A program made the translations under genes and the position numbers. From contig JAFGEH010000186.1 of the NCBI GenBank assembly GCA_016931665.1, positions 1 to 20,294 of the forward strand: a DNA stretch of 20,294 nt. The letters run 5' to 3'. Origin of the DNA: Candidatus Cloacimonadota bacterium. GTDB taxonomy: Bacteria > Cloacimonadota > Cloacimonadia > Cloacimonadales > TCS61. Below are positions 7,489 to 14,777 of this stretch, in pieces (position 1 is the stretch's first letter; each line of letters opens with the position of its first letter). The notes beneath the pieces are model-generated. The model saw nothing but the letters and a program-made list of their open reading frames with translations, did no database searches and had not been told where the DNA came from.

Positions 7489-7866
7489 ATGAGAAAGAAT
7501 GAATCTATTACTTATCAGAAAACTATGGCCAGAAACAGAAGGAAGAAGGCTATCAGGAAGGATGTTTTTGGCAATGCGGAAAGACCACGTTTGGTTGTGT
7601 TCCGCAGCCTGAAGAATATTACCGGCCAGATTATCAATGATCAGAATGGTACTACGCTGGTCTATCTTTCCACTTTATCCAAAGAGGTTAAGATTGATAC
7701 CAGCAAGAAGCGTACGGAACAAAGCTTTGAGATCGGCCAGAAATTGGGTGAAATGGCACTAACTAAGGGTATCACTCAAGTTTGTTTCGACCGCGGCGGT
7801 TATCTGTTTCACGGCAGAGTGAAAGCTTTTGCTGAAGGTGCCCGCAAAGCCGGCTTAAAATTTTAA
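7489..7866 (+). CDS. rplR: 50S ribosomal protein L18 (uL18)
   Basis: 125 residues, normal to slightly long. Family motifs include the basic RNRRKKAIRKDVFG segment, RPRLVVFRSLKNITGQIIND, and the C-terminal FDRGGYLFHGRVKAFAEGARKAGLKF, which binds 5S rRNA. L18 helps mount 5S rRNA on the large subunit with L5. The first dozen residues (NESITYQKTM) are an unremarkable extension. An internal ATG at codon 13 is possible but has no ribosome binding site, whereas GAGGAA precedes the first ATG. Confidence 0.97.
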   Translation: MRKNESITYQKTMARNRRKKAIRKDVFGNAERPRLVVFRSLKNITGQIINDQNGTTLVYLSTLSKEVKIDTSKKRTEQSFEIGQKLGEMALTKGITQVCFDRGGYLFHGRVKAFAEGARKAGLKF

Positions 7867-7878
7867 GGGAGGCATCAG

Positions 7879-8418
7879 TTGAGAGACAATACTAGTGAAA
7901 GTCCTCGTAATAATGAAGCTCAGTTTGCTGTTGAAAAGATAGTAGATACAAACCGGGTGGCCAAAGTGGTCAAGGGTGGAAGAAACTTCAGTTTCAATGC
8001 AACAGTTGTGGTTGGCGATAAAGAAGGTAAGGTAGGAGTTGGAACCGGTAAGGCCAATGAAATTGTCGATGCTATACGGAAAGCTAAAGAAAAAGCTGCT
8101 AAAAGCATGTTTACCGTAAACATCGTCAACGGAACTATACCTCATGAAATCATGGGAAGATTTGGTGCCAGCCTCATCATGCTGCGTCCGGCTTCTCCCG
8201 GTACCGGTATTATCGCAGGTGGACCCGCCAGAGCAATTCTGGAAGCAGTGGGAGTTGAGAATATTCTTACAAAATCTCTCGGATCAAATACTTCTGCCAA
8301 TGTTGTAAAAGCAACAGTAAATGGGCTGAAAGAATTGAGAACTATAGGCGAAGTTGCCAGACTCCGTAATAAAACCATTGCCGAACTTACAGGGCGGGAG
8401 GAAGTCAATGAAGCTTAA
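7879..8418 (+). CDS. rpsE: 30S ribosomal protein S5 (uS5)
   Basis: 179 residues. The double-stranded RNA-binding domain is clear (VVKGGRNFSFNATVVVGDKEGKVGVGTGKANE), as is the C-terminal domain with RPASPGTGIIAGGPARAILEAVG and GSNTSANVVKATVNGLK. S5 acts in decoding accuracy and at the mRNA entry site. The start is TTG, set by GGGAGG at 7868-7873 and by the family N-terminus. The last 11 bases overlap the beginning of rpmD, whose ribosome binding site lies inside rpsE. Confidence 0.97.
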   Translation: MRDNTSESPRNNEAQFAVEKIVDTNRVAKVVKGGRNFSFNATVVVGDKEGKVGVGTGKANEIVDAIRKAKEKAAKSMFTVNIVNGTIPHEIMGRFGASLIMLRPASPGTGIIAGGPARAILEAVGVENILTKSLGSNTSANVVKATVNGLKELRTIGEVARLRNKTIAELTGREEVNEA

Positions 8419-8923
8419 AATAACCCAGGTCCGCAGTTCGATCGGCAGAAAGGAAGATCAGAAAAGAACAGCCATAGCTCTGGGGCTGGGTCGGATAGGA
8501 AAATCACGCCTGCATGACGATAATCCGGTGATCAGAGGAATGATCAATAAGATTATTCATATGATAAAGGTGGAAGAAATTGCCGAGGCTCCCGGCAAGA
8601 AAGTCGCTAAAAAAGTAGATAATATTCAGCCGAAGGTTGTTCCTGTTGAAATTATTGATACCGTCGAAGAAAAGACGGTAAAAGCCAGTGAATCTGCGCC
8701 GAAAAAATCGGTTGCCCGGAAAACTTCCAGCAGTACAGGCACTCCCCGAAAAAAGGCAGATAAACCAGAAACTAAAACCACCGGGAAAAAAAGTGAGAAA
8801 ACTTCTGCCGCTAAAACTGTCGTCAGAAAAAAAACAGTTAGCAAAACAGAGGCTACAGTCTCTGCAAAAACTGGCCGGAAAACAGCATCAACCCGCCAGA
8901 AAAAGACTGAAAACCCAGAGTAA
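8408..8923 (+). CDS. rpmD: 50S ribosomal protein L30 (uL30) with long basic C-terminal extension
   Basis: 171 residues, although bacterial L30 is normally about 60. Residues 1-60 are a normal L30: MKLKITQVRSSIGRKEDQKR, then TAIALGLGRIGKSRLHDDNP and the IRGMINKIIHMIKVEE helix. Residues 61-171 are a low-complexity tail of Lys, Thr, Ser, Ala and Val. I count about 25 Lys and 5 Arg, with recurring short units such as APKKS, RKT, GKKSEKT and AKT. The tail resembles histone-H1-like or other disordered nucleic-acid-binding tails and probably stays unstructured or follows rRNA on the ribosome surface. The start at ATG 8408 fits GGGAGGA at 8396-8402. An earlier in-frame start would run deep into rpsE and add residues unlike L30. 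The frame stays open to the TAA with no sign of a frameshift, so the tail is a true fusion or expansion. Confidence 0.93.
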   Translation: MKLKITQVRSSIGRKEDQKRTAIALGLGRIGKSRLHDDNPVIRGMINKIIHMIKVEEIAEAPGKKVAKKVDNIQPKVVPVEIIDTVEEKTVKASESAPKKSVARKTSSSTGTPRKKADKPETKTTGKKSEKTSAAKTVVRKKTVSKTEATVSAKTGRKTASTRQKKTENPE

Positions 8924-8940
8924 TCTGTAAGGAGATATTG

Positions 8941-9393
8941 ATGAATTTGCACAGTATGGAAAGACCTCAGATTAAGAAACATAAAAAAAGATTGGGAAAA
9001 GGCCAGGGATCCGGTCACGGCGGAACAGCCGGCAGAGGTCATAAAGGCCAGAAATCACGGGCTGGAGGCAATATCCCGGCCTGGTTCGAAGGCGGGCAGA
9101 TGCCGCTGCAGAGAAGAATTCCCAAAAGGGGATTTACGAATATCTTCAAGGAACATTATAGGGTGGTGAATCTGGGCAGATTGCAGGAGCTGGAGGAAAC
9201 CGAATTTGATATAGCTAAACTGGAAGAATTGAATCTGGTAAGAAAAACACGTGCCAGAGAGAAAGCACCCATAAAAATCCTGGCTAAAGATGCTGAAAAA
9301 TTCAATAAGAAAATCTATATCAAAGCCAATGCCTTTTCAAAGACTGCCCGTGAACTTATCGAGAAACATGGTGGCAGTGCGGAGGTAGTGTAA
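8941..9393 (+). CDS. rplO: 50S ribosomal protein L15 (uL15)
   Basis: 150 residues, typical. The glycine-rich basic N-terminal arm that penetrates 23S rRNA is obvious (KKHKKRLGKGQGSGHGGTAG, then RGHKGQKSRAGG). It is followed by FEGGQMPLQRRIPKRGF and the C-terminal LIEKHGGSAEVV globular part. The ATG at 8941 is preferred over the adjacent TTG at 8938 because AAGGAG (8929-8934) is better spaced for it. A ribosome binding site for secY lies in its last codons. Confidence 0.96.
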   Translation: MNLHSMERPQIKKHKKRLGKGQGSGHGGTAGRGHKGQKSRAGGNIPAWFEGGQMPLQRRIPKRGFTNIFKEHYRVVNLGRLQELEETEFDIAKLEELNLVRKTRAREKAPIKILAKDAEKFNKKIYIKANAFSKTARELIEKHGGSAEVV

Positions 9394-9394
9394 G

Positions 9395-10705
9395 GTGTTA
9401 CAAAGTATAGCCAACGTTTTTAAGATTCCAGACCTTAAGAAAAAGATAATATTTACTGCACTTGCCCTGATTGTTTACAGACTGGGGAGTTTTATTCCTG
9501 TACCTGGTATCAATGCTCAGGCTATCAAGGAGTTTATGGGTGGTGTTAGCGGATCGGGCGGAAACCTGTTCGGTATGTTCGACCTGTTCGTTGGCGGGAA
9601 CCTGGGAAGAGCCTCTGTCTTTGCTTTAGGTATAATGCCTTATATTACAACATCCATTGTTATTCAGTTACTGGGTGGTGTGTTACCGTTCTTTGAAAAA
9701 CTCAGGAAAGAAGGTGCCGAAGGGCAGAAGAAAATTAATCAATATACCAGGTATGGGACTGTTTTAATTGCTGCCTTCAACGCTGTAACCATCAGCCTTT
9801 TTCTGGAACGAGGTATTGAAGGGGCAGTTCCTAATCCGGGTTTTATTTTCATGTTCACCAGTGTTCTGACTTTAGTTACGGGAGTCATGTTCATAATGTG
9901 GCTCGGAGAACAGATTACAGAACATGGGATCGGTAACGGTATATCACTGATCATTTTTGCTGGTATCATAGCCCGTTACCCCGAAGGGTTTATCAATATG
10001 TTCAAAATGGTCCAGGTGGGAGCCATGCAGCCCTTTATCGCGGTTATGGTTATCCTGGTCATGGTTGCCGTAACAGCAGCGGTTGTTCTGGTTACCGAGG
10101 CTACCCGCAAGATTCCCGTTCAATATGCCAAACGCGTGATCGGCAGAAAGGTCTATGGCGGACAAAGCACCCATATCCCGCTGAAAGTCAATACAGCTGG
10201 TGTGATCCCGATCATTTTTGCCCAGGCCATCCTGATGTTTCCCAGCACTATTGCCACCTTCTTTCAAGATAGTGATTTTGTGAATTCTGTGATGCAGGTT
10301 CTTTCTCCGGGGGCTTTTCTTTATACAGTCCTATATGTGGGTCTGATTGTCTTTTTCGCTTATTTCTATACGGCTATGGTACTAAATCCAGTAGAAATGG
10401 CCGAGAATATGAAAAAGTACGGCGGTTTCATTCCCGGACGCAAACCCGGCAAGAAAACTTCCGATTATATTAACAATGTTCTTATTCGGATCACTTTGCC
10501 CGGAGCAATATTCTTTGCCTTTGTGGCTGTGATGCCCGAATTTATGTCCAAATGGGCAAACTTACCCTTCTATTTTGGCGGTACTGGCCTGATCATCGTG
10601 GTGGGGGTTGCTCTGGACACATTACAGCAAATCGAATCTCATCTGGTTATGCGGCATTATGAAGGTTTTATGAAGAAAGGCAAACTCCGTGGAAGACGGG
10701 GTTAG
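9395..10705 (+). CDS. secY: Protein translocase channel subunit SecY
   Basis: 436 residues, the usual size, with about ten hydrophobic segments. Landmarks are RLGSFIPVPGIN after the first membrane helix, ASVFALGIMPYITTSIVIQLLG in the second, the GIGNGISLIIFAGI region, RKIPVQYAKR, the PLKVNTAGVIPIIFA segment and NPVEMAENMKKYGGFIPG. SecY forms the membrane channel for Sec-dependent export, which the lipoprotein and beta-helix protein in this window would need. The GTG start lies one base after the rplO stop. Its Shine-Dalgarno GGAGGT (9381-9386) is inside rplO. No adk gene follows, unlike in many Gram-positive bacteria. Confidence 0.98.
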   Translation: MLQSIANVFKIPDLKKKIIFTALALIVYRLGSFIPVPGINAQAIKEFMGGVSGSGGNLFGMFDLFVGGNLGRASVFALGIMPYITTSIVIQLLGGVLPFFEKLRKEGAEGQKKINQYTRYGTVLIAAFNAVTISLFLERGIEGAVPNPGFIFMFTSVLTLVTGVMFIMWLGEQITEHGIGNGISLIIFAGIIARYPEGFINMFKMVQVGAMQPFIAVMVILVMVAVTAAVVLVTEATRKIPVQYAKRVIGRKVYGGQSTHIPLKVNTAGVIPIIFAQAILMFPSTIATFFQDSDFVNSVMQVLSPGAFLYTVLYVGLIVFFAYFYTAMVLNPVEMAENMKKYGGFIPGRKPGKKTSDYINNVLIRITLPGAIFFAFVAVMPEFMSKWANLPFYFGGTGLIIVVGVALDTLQQIESHLVMRHYEGFMKKGKLRGRRG

Positions 10706-10743
10706 ATTTCTTTAAAAATATTATAGAGTGTTGGCCTAATAGC

Positions 10744-11502
10744 ATGATATCAGTTAAAAGCGAAAAAGAAATGACGGCAATGCGAATCAGCAACCGGATC
10801 GTAGCTGAACTTCTGCAGGCTCTGGAAGGCATGGTGACTCCCGGGATTAATACACTGGAGCTGGATAGATTTGCCGACGATTTTATTCGCACGCAAGGTG
10901 CTGTACCAGCCTTCAAGGGTTATACAGTTCCCGGACTGCCTCCTTATCCGGCGGCCATTTGCGCCTCTGTGAACTCCTGCATCGTGCATGGTATACCTTC
11001 CGATCATATCATTCTCAGGGAAGGAGATATTATCGGTATTGATGTGGGTGTTTACAAGGATGGGTTCTATGGTGATTCAGCCAGAACCTACCGGGTTGGC
11101 AAAGTATCAGCAGCTGCTGAGAAACTATTACAGACCACCCGGCAAGCCTTGGAAAAAGGGATTAAGGCAGCCCGTGAAGATGCCCGGGTAGGAGATATTT
11201 CCCACGCTATTGGTTCCTTTATTACGAGTAAGGGTTATTACGTGGCTGATAACCTTACTGGTCATGGGATTGGACGCCAGCTTCATGAAGAGCCCATGAT
11301 CCCCAATATAGGATTTTCCGGCAAGGGACCGCGGTTAAAAAGGGGCATGACCATTGCCATAGAACCAATGGTCAACATTGGAACAAACCGTGTTGTAGAA
11401 CGCGGATGGGAATTCTTTGTGGCGGATGACTCTCTGTCGGCTCATTTTGAACATACAGTTCTGATTACAGGGGATAAGGCAGAGATACTTAGCAGCTGTT
11501 AA
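10744..11502 (+). CDS. map: Methionine aminopeptidase, type I
   Basis: 252 residues, standard for type Ia. The two-metal site is complete: Asp100 and Asp111 (in IGIDVGVYKDGFYGDSART), His174 (TGHGIGRQLHEEP), Glu207 (IAIEPMV) and Glu236 (HFEHTVLI). The substrate-contacting His82 lies in the IVHGIPSD motif. The enzyme removes the initiator Met from nascent proteins as they leave the ribosome. It therefore acts on the products of the neighbouring genes. The 38-base gap to secY is one of the longest in the cluster, and no convincing Shine-Dalgarno precedes the ATG, so translation may be weak or coupled. Confidence 0.97.
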   Translation: MISVKSEKEMTAMRISNRIVAELLQALEGMVTPGINTLELDRFADDFIRTQGAVPAFKGYTVPGLPPYPAAICASVNSCIVHGIPSDHIILREGDIIGIDVGVYKDGFYGDSARTYRVGKVSAAAEKLLQTTRQALEKGIKAAREDARVGDISHAIGSFITSKGYYVADNLTGHGIGRQLHEEPMIPNIGFSGKGPRLKRGMTIAIEPMVNIGTNRVVERGWEFFVADDSLSAHFEHTVLITGDKAEILSSC

Positions 11503-11519
11503 GAGAAAGGAAGGTTGGA

Positions 11520-11738
11520 ATGTCTAAGGAAGGCGTAATCGAAGTGGAAGGTGTTGTCAAAGAGGCATTGCCTAACACTTCATTCCGCGTGGAACTGGAA
11601 AACGGGCACGAAATACTGGCTCACAGTTCTGGTAAAATGCGTATGCATTATATCAGAATTCTGCCCGGGGACAAAGTTAAAGTGGAATTATCACCTTACG
11701 ATCTCAACCGTGGCAGAATTATATACAGGTATAAATAG
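11520..11738 (+). CDS. infA: Translation initiation factor IF-1
   Basis: 72 residues, identical in length to most IF-1 proteins. The OB-fold sequence is highly conserved: EGVIEVEGVVKEALPNTSFRVELENG, then GKMRMHYIRILPGDKVKVELSPYDLNRGRI. IF-1 occupies the ribosomal A site during initiation, with IF-2 and IF-3. ATG follows an AAGGAAGG ribosome binding site. The final codons and stop form part of a 13-base direct repeat found again after rpmJ. Confidence 0.98.
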   Translation: MSKEGVIEVEGVVKEALPNTSFRVELENGHEILAHSSGKMRMHYIRILPGDKVKVELSPYDLNRGRIIYRYK

Positions 11739-11881
11739 GAGTATTAGATGAAAGTGAGAGCTTCTGTGAAAAGAATTTGCAAGGATTGCAAAATAATTAA
11801 AAGAAATGGTGTGATCAGAATTATCTGCTCCTCCAATCCCAAACATAAACAAAAACAAGGATAATATAGTATAAATAGGAG
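11729..11881 (+). repeat. 13-base direct repeat flanking rpmJ
   Basis: The sequence GTATAAATAGGAG occurs at 11729-11741 and again, perfectly, at 11869-11881, exactly 140 bases apart. The first copy contains the last two infA codons, its stop and the rpmJ ribosome binding site. The second is untranslated and supplies the ribosome binding site of rpsM. It may be the scar of a small duplication or of an rpmJ insertion, or it may be chance similarity between two A/T-rich ribosome binding regions. Confidence 0.6.
11748..11864 (+). CDS. rpmJ: 50S ribosomal protein L36, zinc-binding form (bL36)
   Basis: A short gene of 38 codons, read directly from the sequence: MKVRASVKRICKDCKIIKRN followed by GVIRIICSSNPKHKQKQG. 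The zinc ribbon is intact, with Cys11, Cys14, Cys27 and His33, the pattern of the zinc-binding L36. L36 is the smallest ribosomal protein and stabilises 23S rRNA near helices 89 and 91. Its position between infA and rpsM is conserved in many bacteria. GGAG at 11738-11741 is six bases before the ATG. Confidence 0.97.
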   Translation: MKVRASVKRICKDCKIIKRNGVIRIICSSNPKHKQKQG

Positions 11882-11889
11882 GTTTTAAC

Positions 11890-12261
11890 TTGGCCCATAT
11901 TGCAGGTGTTGAATTACCAAGAGATAAACGAATAATCGTTGGACTCACCTATATTCATGGTATTGGACCGTCTTCTTCTGCCAGGATTCTGTCGAAAGCT
12001 GGAATCGATGAGGATAAGAGGGTTAAAGACCTTACCGTGGATGAAGAAAAGAAGATCAGAGAGATTATTCAGACTGAATTTGTGGTAGAGGGTGAACTAA
12101 GAACCCAGGTTGCAATGGATATCAAGCGTCTGATGGAAATCGGTTGCTACCGGGGGCAGAGACATAAGAAAGGCATGCCTGTTCGGGGACAGAGAACTCA
12201 TACCAATGCCCGAACCCGCCGTGGACGCCGTAAAGGTTCCATGCTCGCCAAAAAGAAATAG
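11890..12261 (+). CDS. rpsM: 30S ribosomal protein S13 (uS13)
   Basis: 123 residues, normal. It opens with AHIAGVELPRDKRI and has the helix-two-turn-helix segment YIHGIGPSSSARIL. It ends with the basic tail GQRHKKGMPVRGQRTHTNAR, which contacts P-site tRNA. The start is TTG at 11890, placed by AGGAGGT and by the family N-terminus. S13 is the first gene of the classical alpha operon, whose leader binds S4 in E. coli. The 25-base gap here is too short for that pseudoknot. Confidence 0.97.
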   Translation: MAHIAGVELPRDKRIIVGLTYIHGIGPSSSARILSKAGIDEDKRVKDLTVDEEKKIREIIQTEFVVEGELRTQVAMDIKRLMEIGCYRGQRHKKGMPVRGQRTHTNARTRRGRRKGSMLAKKK

Positions 12262-12271
12262 GGGGTGAAAA

Positions 12272-12667
12272 GTGGCTCGTAAAACAACCAGAAAAACCAA
12301 GAAAAAAAGAGTACGTCTCACTTTTGATGAAGGGATAGCTGCTATTCATTCCAGTTTTAATAATACAATCGTTTCACTTTCAGACAAAGCGGGTAACGTC
12401 CTGGCTTGGTCAAGTGGCGGCAAAATCGGTTATAAGGGTTCGAAAAAGAGTACACCCTTTGCCGCACAGCTGGCAGCGGAGGAAGTTGCCAAGACCGCTC
12501 TGGAAATGGGAATCAGCAAAGTTAAAGTTATTGTCAAGGGACCAGGCGGTGGTCGAGAAGCAGCCATTCGGGCCCTGGATGCCAATGGCTTGAATGTTAC
12601 TATGATCAAGGACGAAACTTCCATACCTCATAACGGTTGCCGTCCCAGAAAAACCAGAAGAATTTAA
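12272..12667 (+). CDS. rpsK: 30S ribosomal protein S11 (uS11)
   Basis: 131 residues. Core signatures are AAIHSSFNNTIVSLSDKAGN, WSSGGKIGYKGSKKSTPFAA, VKVIVKGPGGGREAAIRAL and the C-terminal HNGCRPRKTRRI. S11 shapes the platform of the 30S subunit and contacts mRNA near the E site. The N-terminal segment is strongly basic. The start is GTG after GGGGGTGA, 10 bases past the rpsM stop. Confidence 0.98.
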   Translation: MARKTTRKTKKKRVRLTFDEGIAAIHSSFNNTIVSLSDKAGNVLAWSSGGKIGYKGSKKSTPFAAQLAAEEVAKTALEMGISKVKVIVKGPGGGREAAIRALDANGLNVTMIKDETSIPHNGCRPRKTRRI

Positions 12668-12678
12668 GGAAAGAAATT

Positions 12679-13314
12679 ATGGCAAAATATACAGGACCAA
12701 AATGCAAATTGTGCCGCCGGGAAGGAACAAAGCTGTTCCTAAAAGGAGCACGCTGCAATTCCGAAAAATGTGCCTTTGACCGGCGATCCTACATCCCCGG
12801 AGACAGGGGGAGCGCTAAAGGATTTCGGAAAAGATTGAGTGATTATGGCATTCATCTGCGCGAGAAACAGAAAGTTAGAAGAATATACGGAGTACTGGAA
12901 AGTCAGTTCAGAAGATATTTCAAGATTGCAGCCAGCCGATCCGGGATCACTGGTGAAAACCTTTTGCAGTTACTTGAATGCAGGCTGGATAATATCATTT
13001 ATCGTATGGGTTTTGCCCCATCCCGCAATGCTGCCCGCCAGATAATAAGACATGGCCATGTCATGGTAAATGAACGTAAAGTCAATATCCCATCCTTCCT
13101 GGTTAAACCGGAGGATATTGTCTTGATAAGGGATTCGAGCCGGCAGATGCAGCTTATTCAGGAAGCAATGGAAGCCGCTACAGAGGTGGCAAGCTACGAA
13201 TGGTTTGAAGTTGAAAAAGATCAATTCCAAGGCAAAATCAAGAGTCTGCCCACCCGTGAACAGATTCCGCTGGATGTTGACGAACGTCTGATCGTCGAAT
13301 ACTATTCCAAATAG
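12679..13314 (+). CDS. rpsD: 30S ribosomal protein S4, four-cysteine (zinc) form (uS4)
   Basis: 211 residues from the chosen ATG. An N-terminal zinc knuckle is present, with Cys9, Cys12, Cys26 and Cys31, as in the C+ type known from Thermus. The S4 RNA-binding domain follows (LLQLLECRLDNIIYRMGFAPSRNAARQIIRHGHVMVN), then the ERLIVEYYSK end. S4 initiates 30S assembly and takes part in accuracy. The start at 12679 follows AAGGA at 12666-12670 and gives the standard MAKYTGPKCKLCR opening. An earlier in-frame ATG lies inside rpsK and has no support. Confidence 0.97.
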   Translation: MAKYTGPKCKLCRREGTKLFLKGARCNSEKCAFDRRSYIPGDRGSAKGFRKRLSDYGIHLREKQKVRRIYGVLESQFRRYFKIAASRSGITGENLLQLLECRLDNIIYRMGFAPSRNAARQIIRHGHVMVNERKVNIPSFLVKPEDIVLIRDSSRQMQLIQEAMEAATEVASYEWFEVEKDQFQGKIKSLPTREQIPLDVDERLIVEYYSK

Positions 13315-13329
13315 TTGAGAGGAGTTATT

Positions 13330-14349
13330 ATGAAATTCCTTGAGCCGTTACAATTACCCGAAAAGGTAACTATTGATGAAGAATCCTACACTCCCACTTT
13401 TGGCAGGTTCGAGATAGGTCCGCTGGAACCTGGATTTGCCACTACAGTGGGTAATACTCTTCGCCGGGTATTACTTTCCTCTATCCAGGGTGCAGCTGTC
13501 GAATATGTGAAGATAGAAGGCCTGCATCATGAATTTGCACCCATCCCGGGTTCCACCTCAGATTTCATTGATCTTATCCTGCGCATCAAACAGCTGGTAA
13601 TTAAATCAGATTCAATCAATGAAGAGAAACTGGTGTTGGAGAAAAAGGGACCCGGTCTGGTAACTGCCAGTGATATTAAAGAGACCAGTGATGTTAAGAT
13701 AATCAACAAAGACTTGCAGTTACTCGAACTTACCGAAAAAATTGATTTCAGAATGGAACTCTGGGTCGGTATCGGCCGTGGATATGTTCCAGCCGATAAT
13801 CATGATATGGAAGAAAAACCTGTGGGTGTTATCCCTATCGATTCCATATACTCTCCCATAACTCATGTTAATTTCACAGCTGCCAGCCAGAGAGTTGGAG
13901 AAAGAATCGATTATGATAAACTGATTATTGAAATTACTTCCAACGGGAGTATTGAACCCAAGGAGTCTCTCTATCTCAGTGCCAAGATTCTGCGGGATCT
14001 TTACGACACGATAGTTCTCTTTGAAAAGGAACCCGAATATATCGAAGAAGTGGAAATGGATCCTGAACTGGAAAGACTAGAGAAGATACTTAACACCAAT
14101 GTTAATGAACTCGAGCTTTCAGTTCGCTGCAGTAATTGCCTTTCTGCCGCCAAGATAGAAACCATCGGTGAACTCGTAGAAAAAACGGAAAATGAGATGC
14201 TCAAATACCGCAACTTCGGTAAGAAATCTCTTGAAGAGATCGACGCCTTACTGGAGAAATACGACCTTTCCCTGGGAATGAATATTCAAACAGTATACAA
14301 ACAGATTAGCGATGCTAAAAATAAAGTAACTATCAAGAAGAAGGATTAA
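13330..14349 (+). CDS. rpoA: DNA-directed RNA polymerase subunit alpha
   Basis: 339 residues. The N-terminal dimerisation domain shows GPLEPGFATTVGNTLRRVLLSS and the HEFAPIPGSTSDFIDLILRIK segment. An acidic linker (about 232-258) leads to the C-terminal domain, LELSVRCSNCLSAAKIETIGELV, then FGKKSLEEI. By alignment with E. coli, the DNA-contacting residues of the C-terminal domain are kept (Arg265 and Asn268 equivalents, here Arg266 and Asn269). UP-element recognition is therefore expected. The ATG start at 13330 fits AGAGGAG at 13318-13324. A TTG 15 bases upstream is less likely because it precedes that site. Confidence 0.98.
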   Translation: MKFLEPLQLPEKVTIDEESYTPTFGRFEIGPLEPGFATTVGNTLRRVLLSSIQGAAVEYVKIEGLHHEFAPIPGSTSDFIDLILRIKQLVIKSDSINEEKLVLEKKGPGLVTASDIKETSDVKIINKDLQLLELTEKIDFRMELWVGIGRGYVPADNHDMEEKPVGVIPIDSIYSPITHVNFTAASQRVGERIDYDKLIIEITSNGSIEPKESLYLSAKILRDLYDTIVLFEKEPEYIEEVEMDPELERLEKILNTNVNELELSVRCSNCLSAAKIETIGELVEKTENEMLKYRNFGKKSLEEIDALLEKYDLSLGMNIQTVYKQISDAKNKVTIKKKD

Positions 14350-14352
14350 GCT

Positions 14353-14760
14353 ATGCGACACAGAGTGACAGGAAGAAAATTCGGTAGACCCAGAGACCAG
14401 CGCCGCCTGTTGTTGAGGAATCTGGTTAAAGCATTAATAGAACACGGAAGACTGAATACCACCCTGGCTAAGGCTAAAGAAATCCAGTCTCTGGCTGAGA
14501 GGCTGATCACTTATGGGAAGAAAGGAACAGTACATCACCGCCGTTTGGCCTATAAAGTTCTGAATAATCGTGATCTTGTTAAAAAACTGTTCGAAGAAAT
14601 GGCGCCTGAATATGCGGAACGTAATGGGGGTTATACCAGAGTGCTGAAAAACGGATTTCGCCAGGGAGATTGTGCTCCGATGGCTATTATTGAATTCATC
14701 CGGGAAGAAACAGCTGAAAAGAAAAAAGAATCAGCCAAGAAATCTTCCGGGAAAAAATAA
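14353..14760 (+). CDS. rplQ: 50S ribosomal protein L17 (bL17)
   Basis: 135 residues. It opens with the signature MRHRVTGRKFGRPRDQRRLLLRNL and keeps the HGRLNTTLAKAKEIQSLAERLIT helix and the TRVLKNGFRQGDCAPMAIIEFI strand. Residues 118-135 are a short Lys/Ser/Glu-rich tail ending in KKSSGKK. L17 sits near the tunnel exit. It is the last gene of the supercluster. Its ribosome binding site, AAGGA, is in the end of rpoA, and a strong terminator follows within about 20 bases. Confidence 0.98.
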   Translation: MRHRVTGRKFGRPRDQRRLLLRNLVKALIEHGRLNTTLAKAKEIQSLAERLITYGKKGTVHHRRLAYKVLNNRDLVKKLFEEMAPEYAERNGGYTRVLKNGFRQGDCAPMAIIEFIREETAEKKKESAKKSSGKK

Positions 14761-14777
14761 CTCACTCATTTCCCATG

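Noticed and set aside
8591..8923. The L30 tail as a frameshifted or fused separate gene.
   Set aside because: The frame is unbroken from the L30 core. There is no internal ribosome binding site with a plausible start, and the composition changes gradually with no second domain.
8626..9042. Minus-strand open frame opposite the L30 tail, with a hydrophobic translation.
   Set aside because: It is the mirror of the Lys/Thr-rich codons: antisense of AAA/AAG and ACN gives Phe/Leu and Val/Ser-rich sequence. No start signal was seen.
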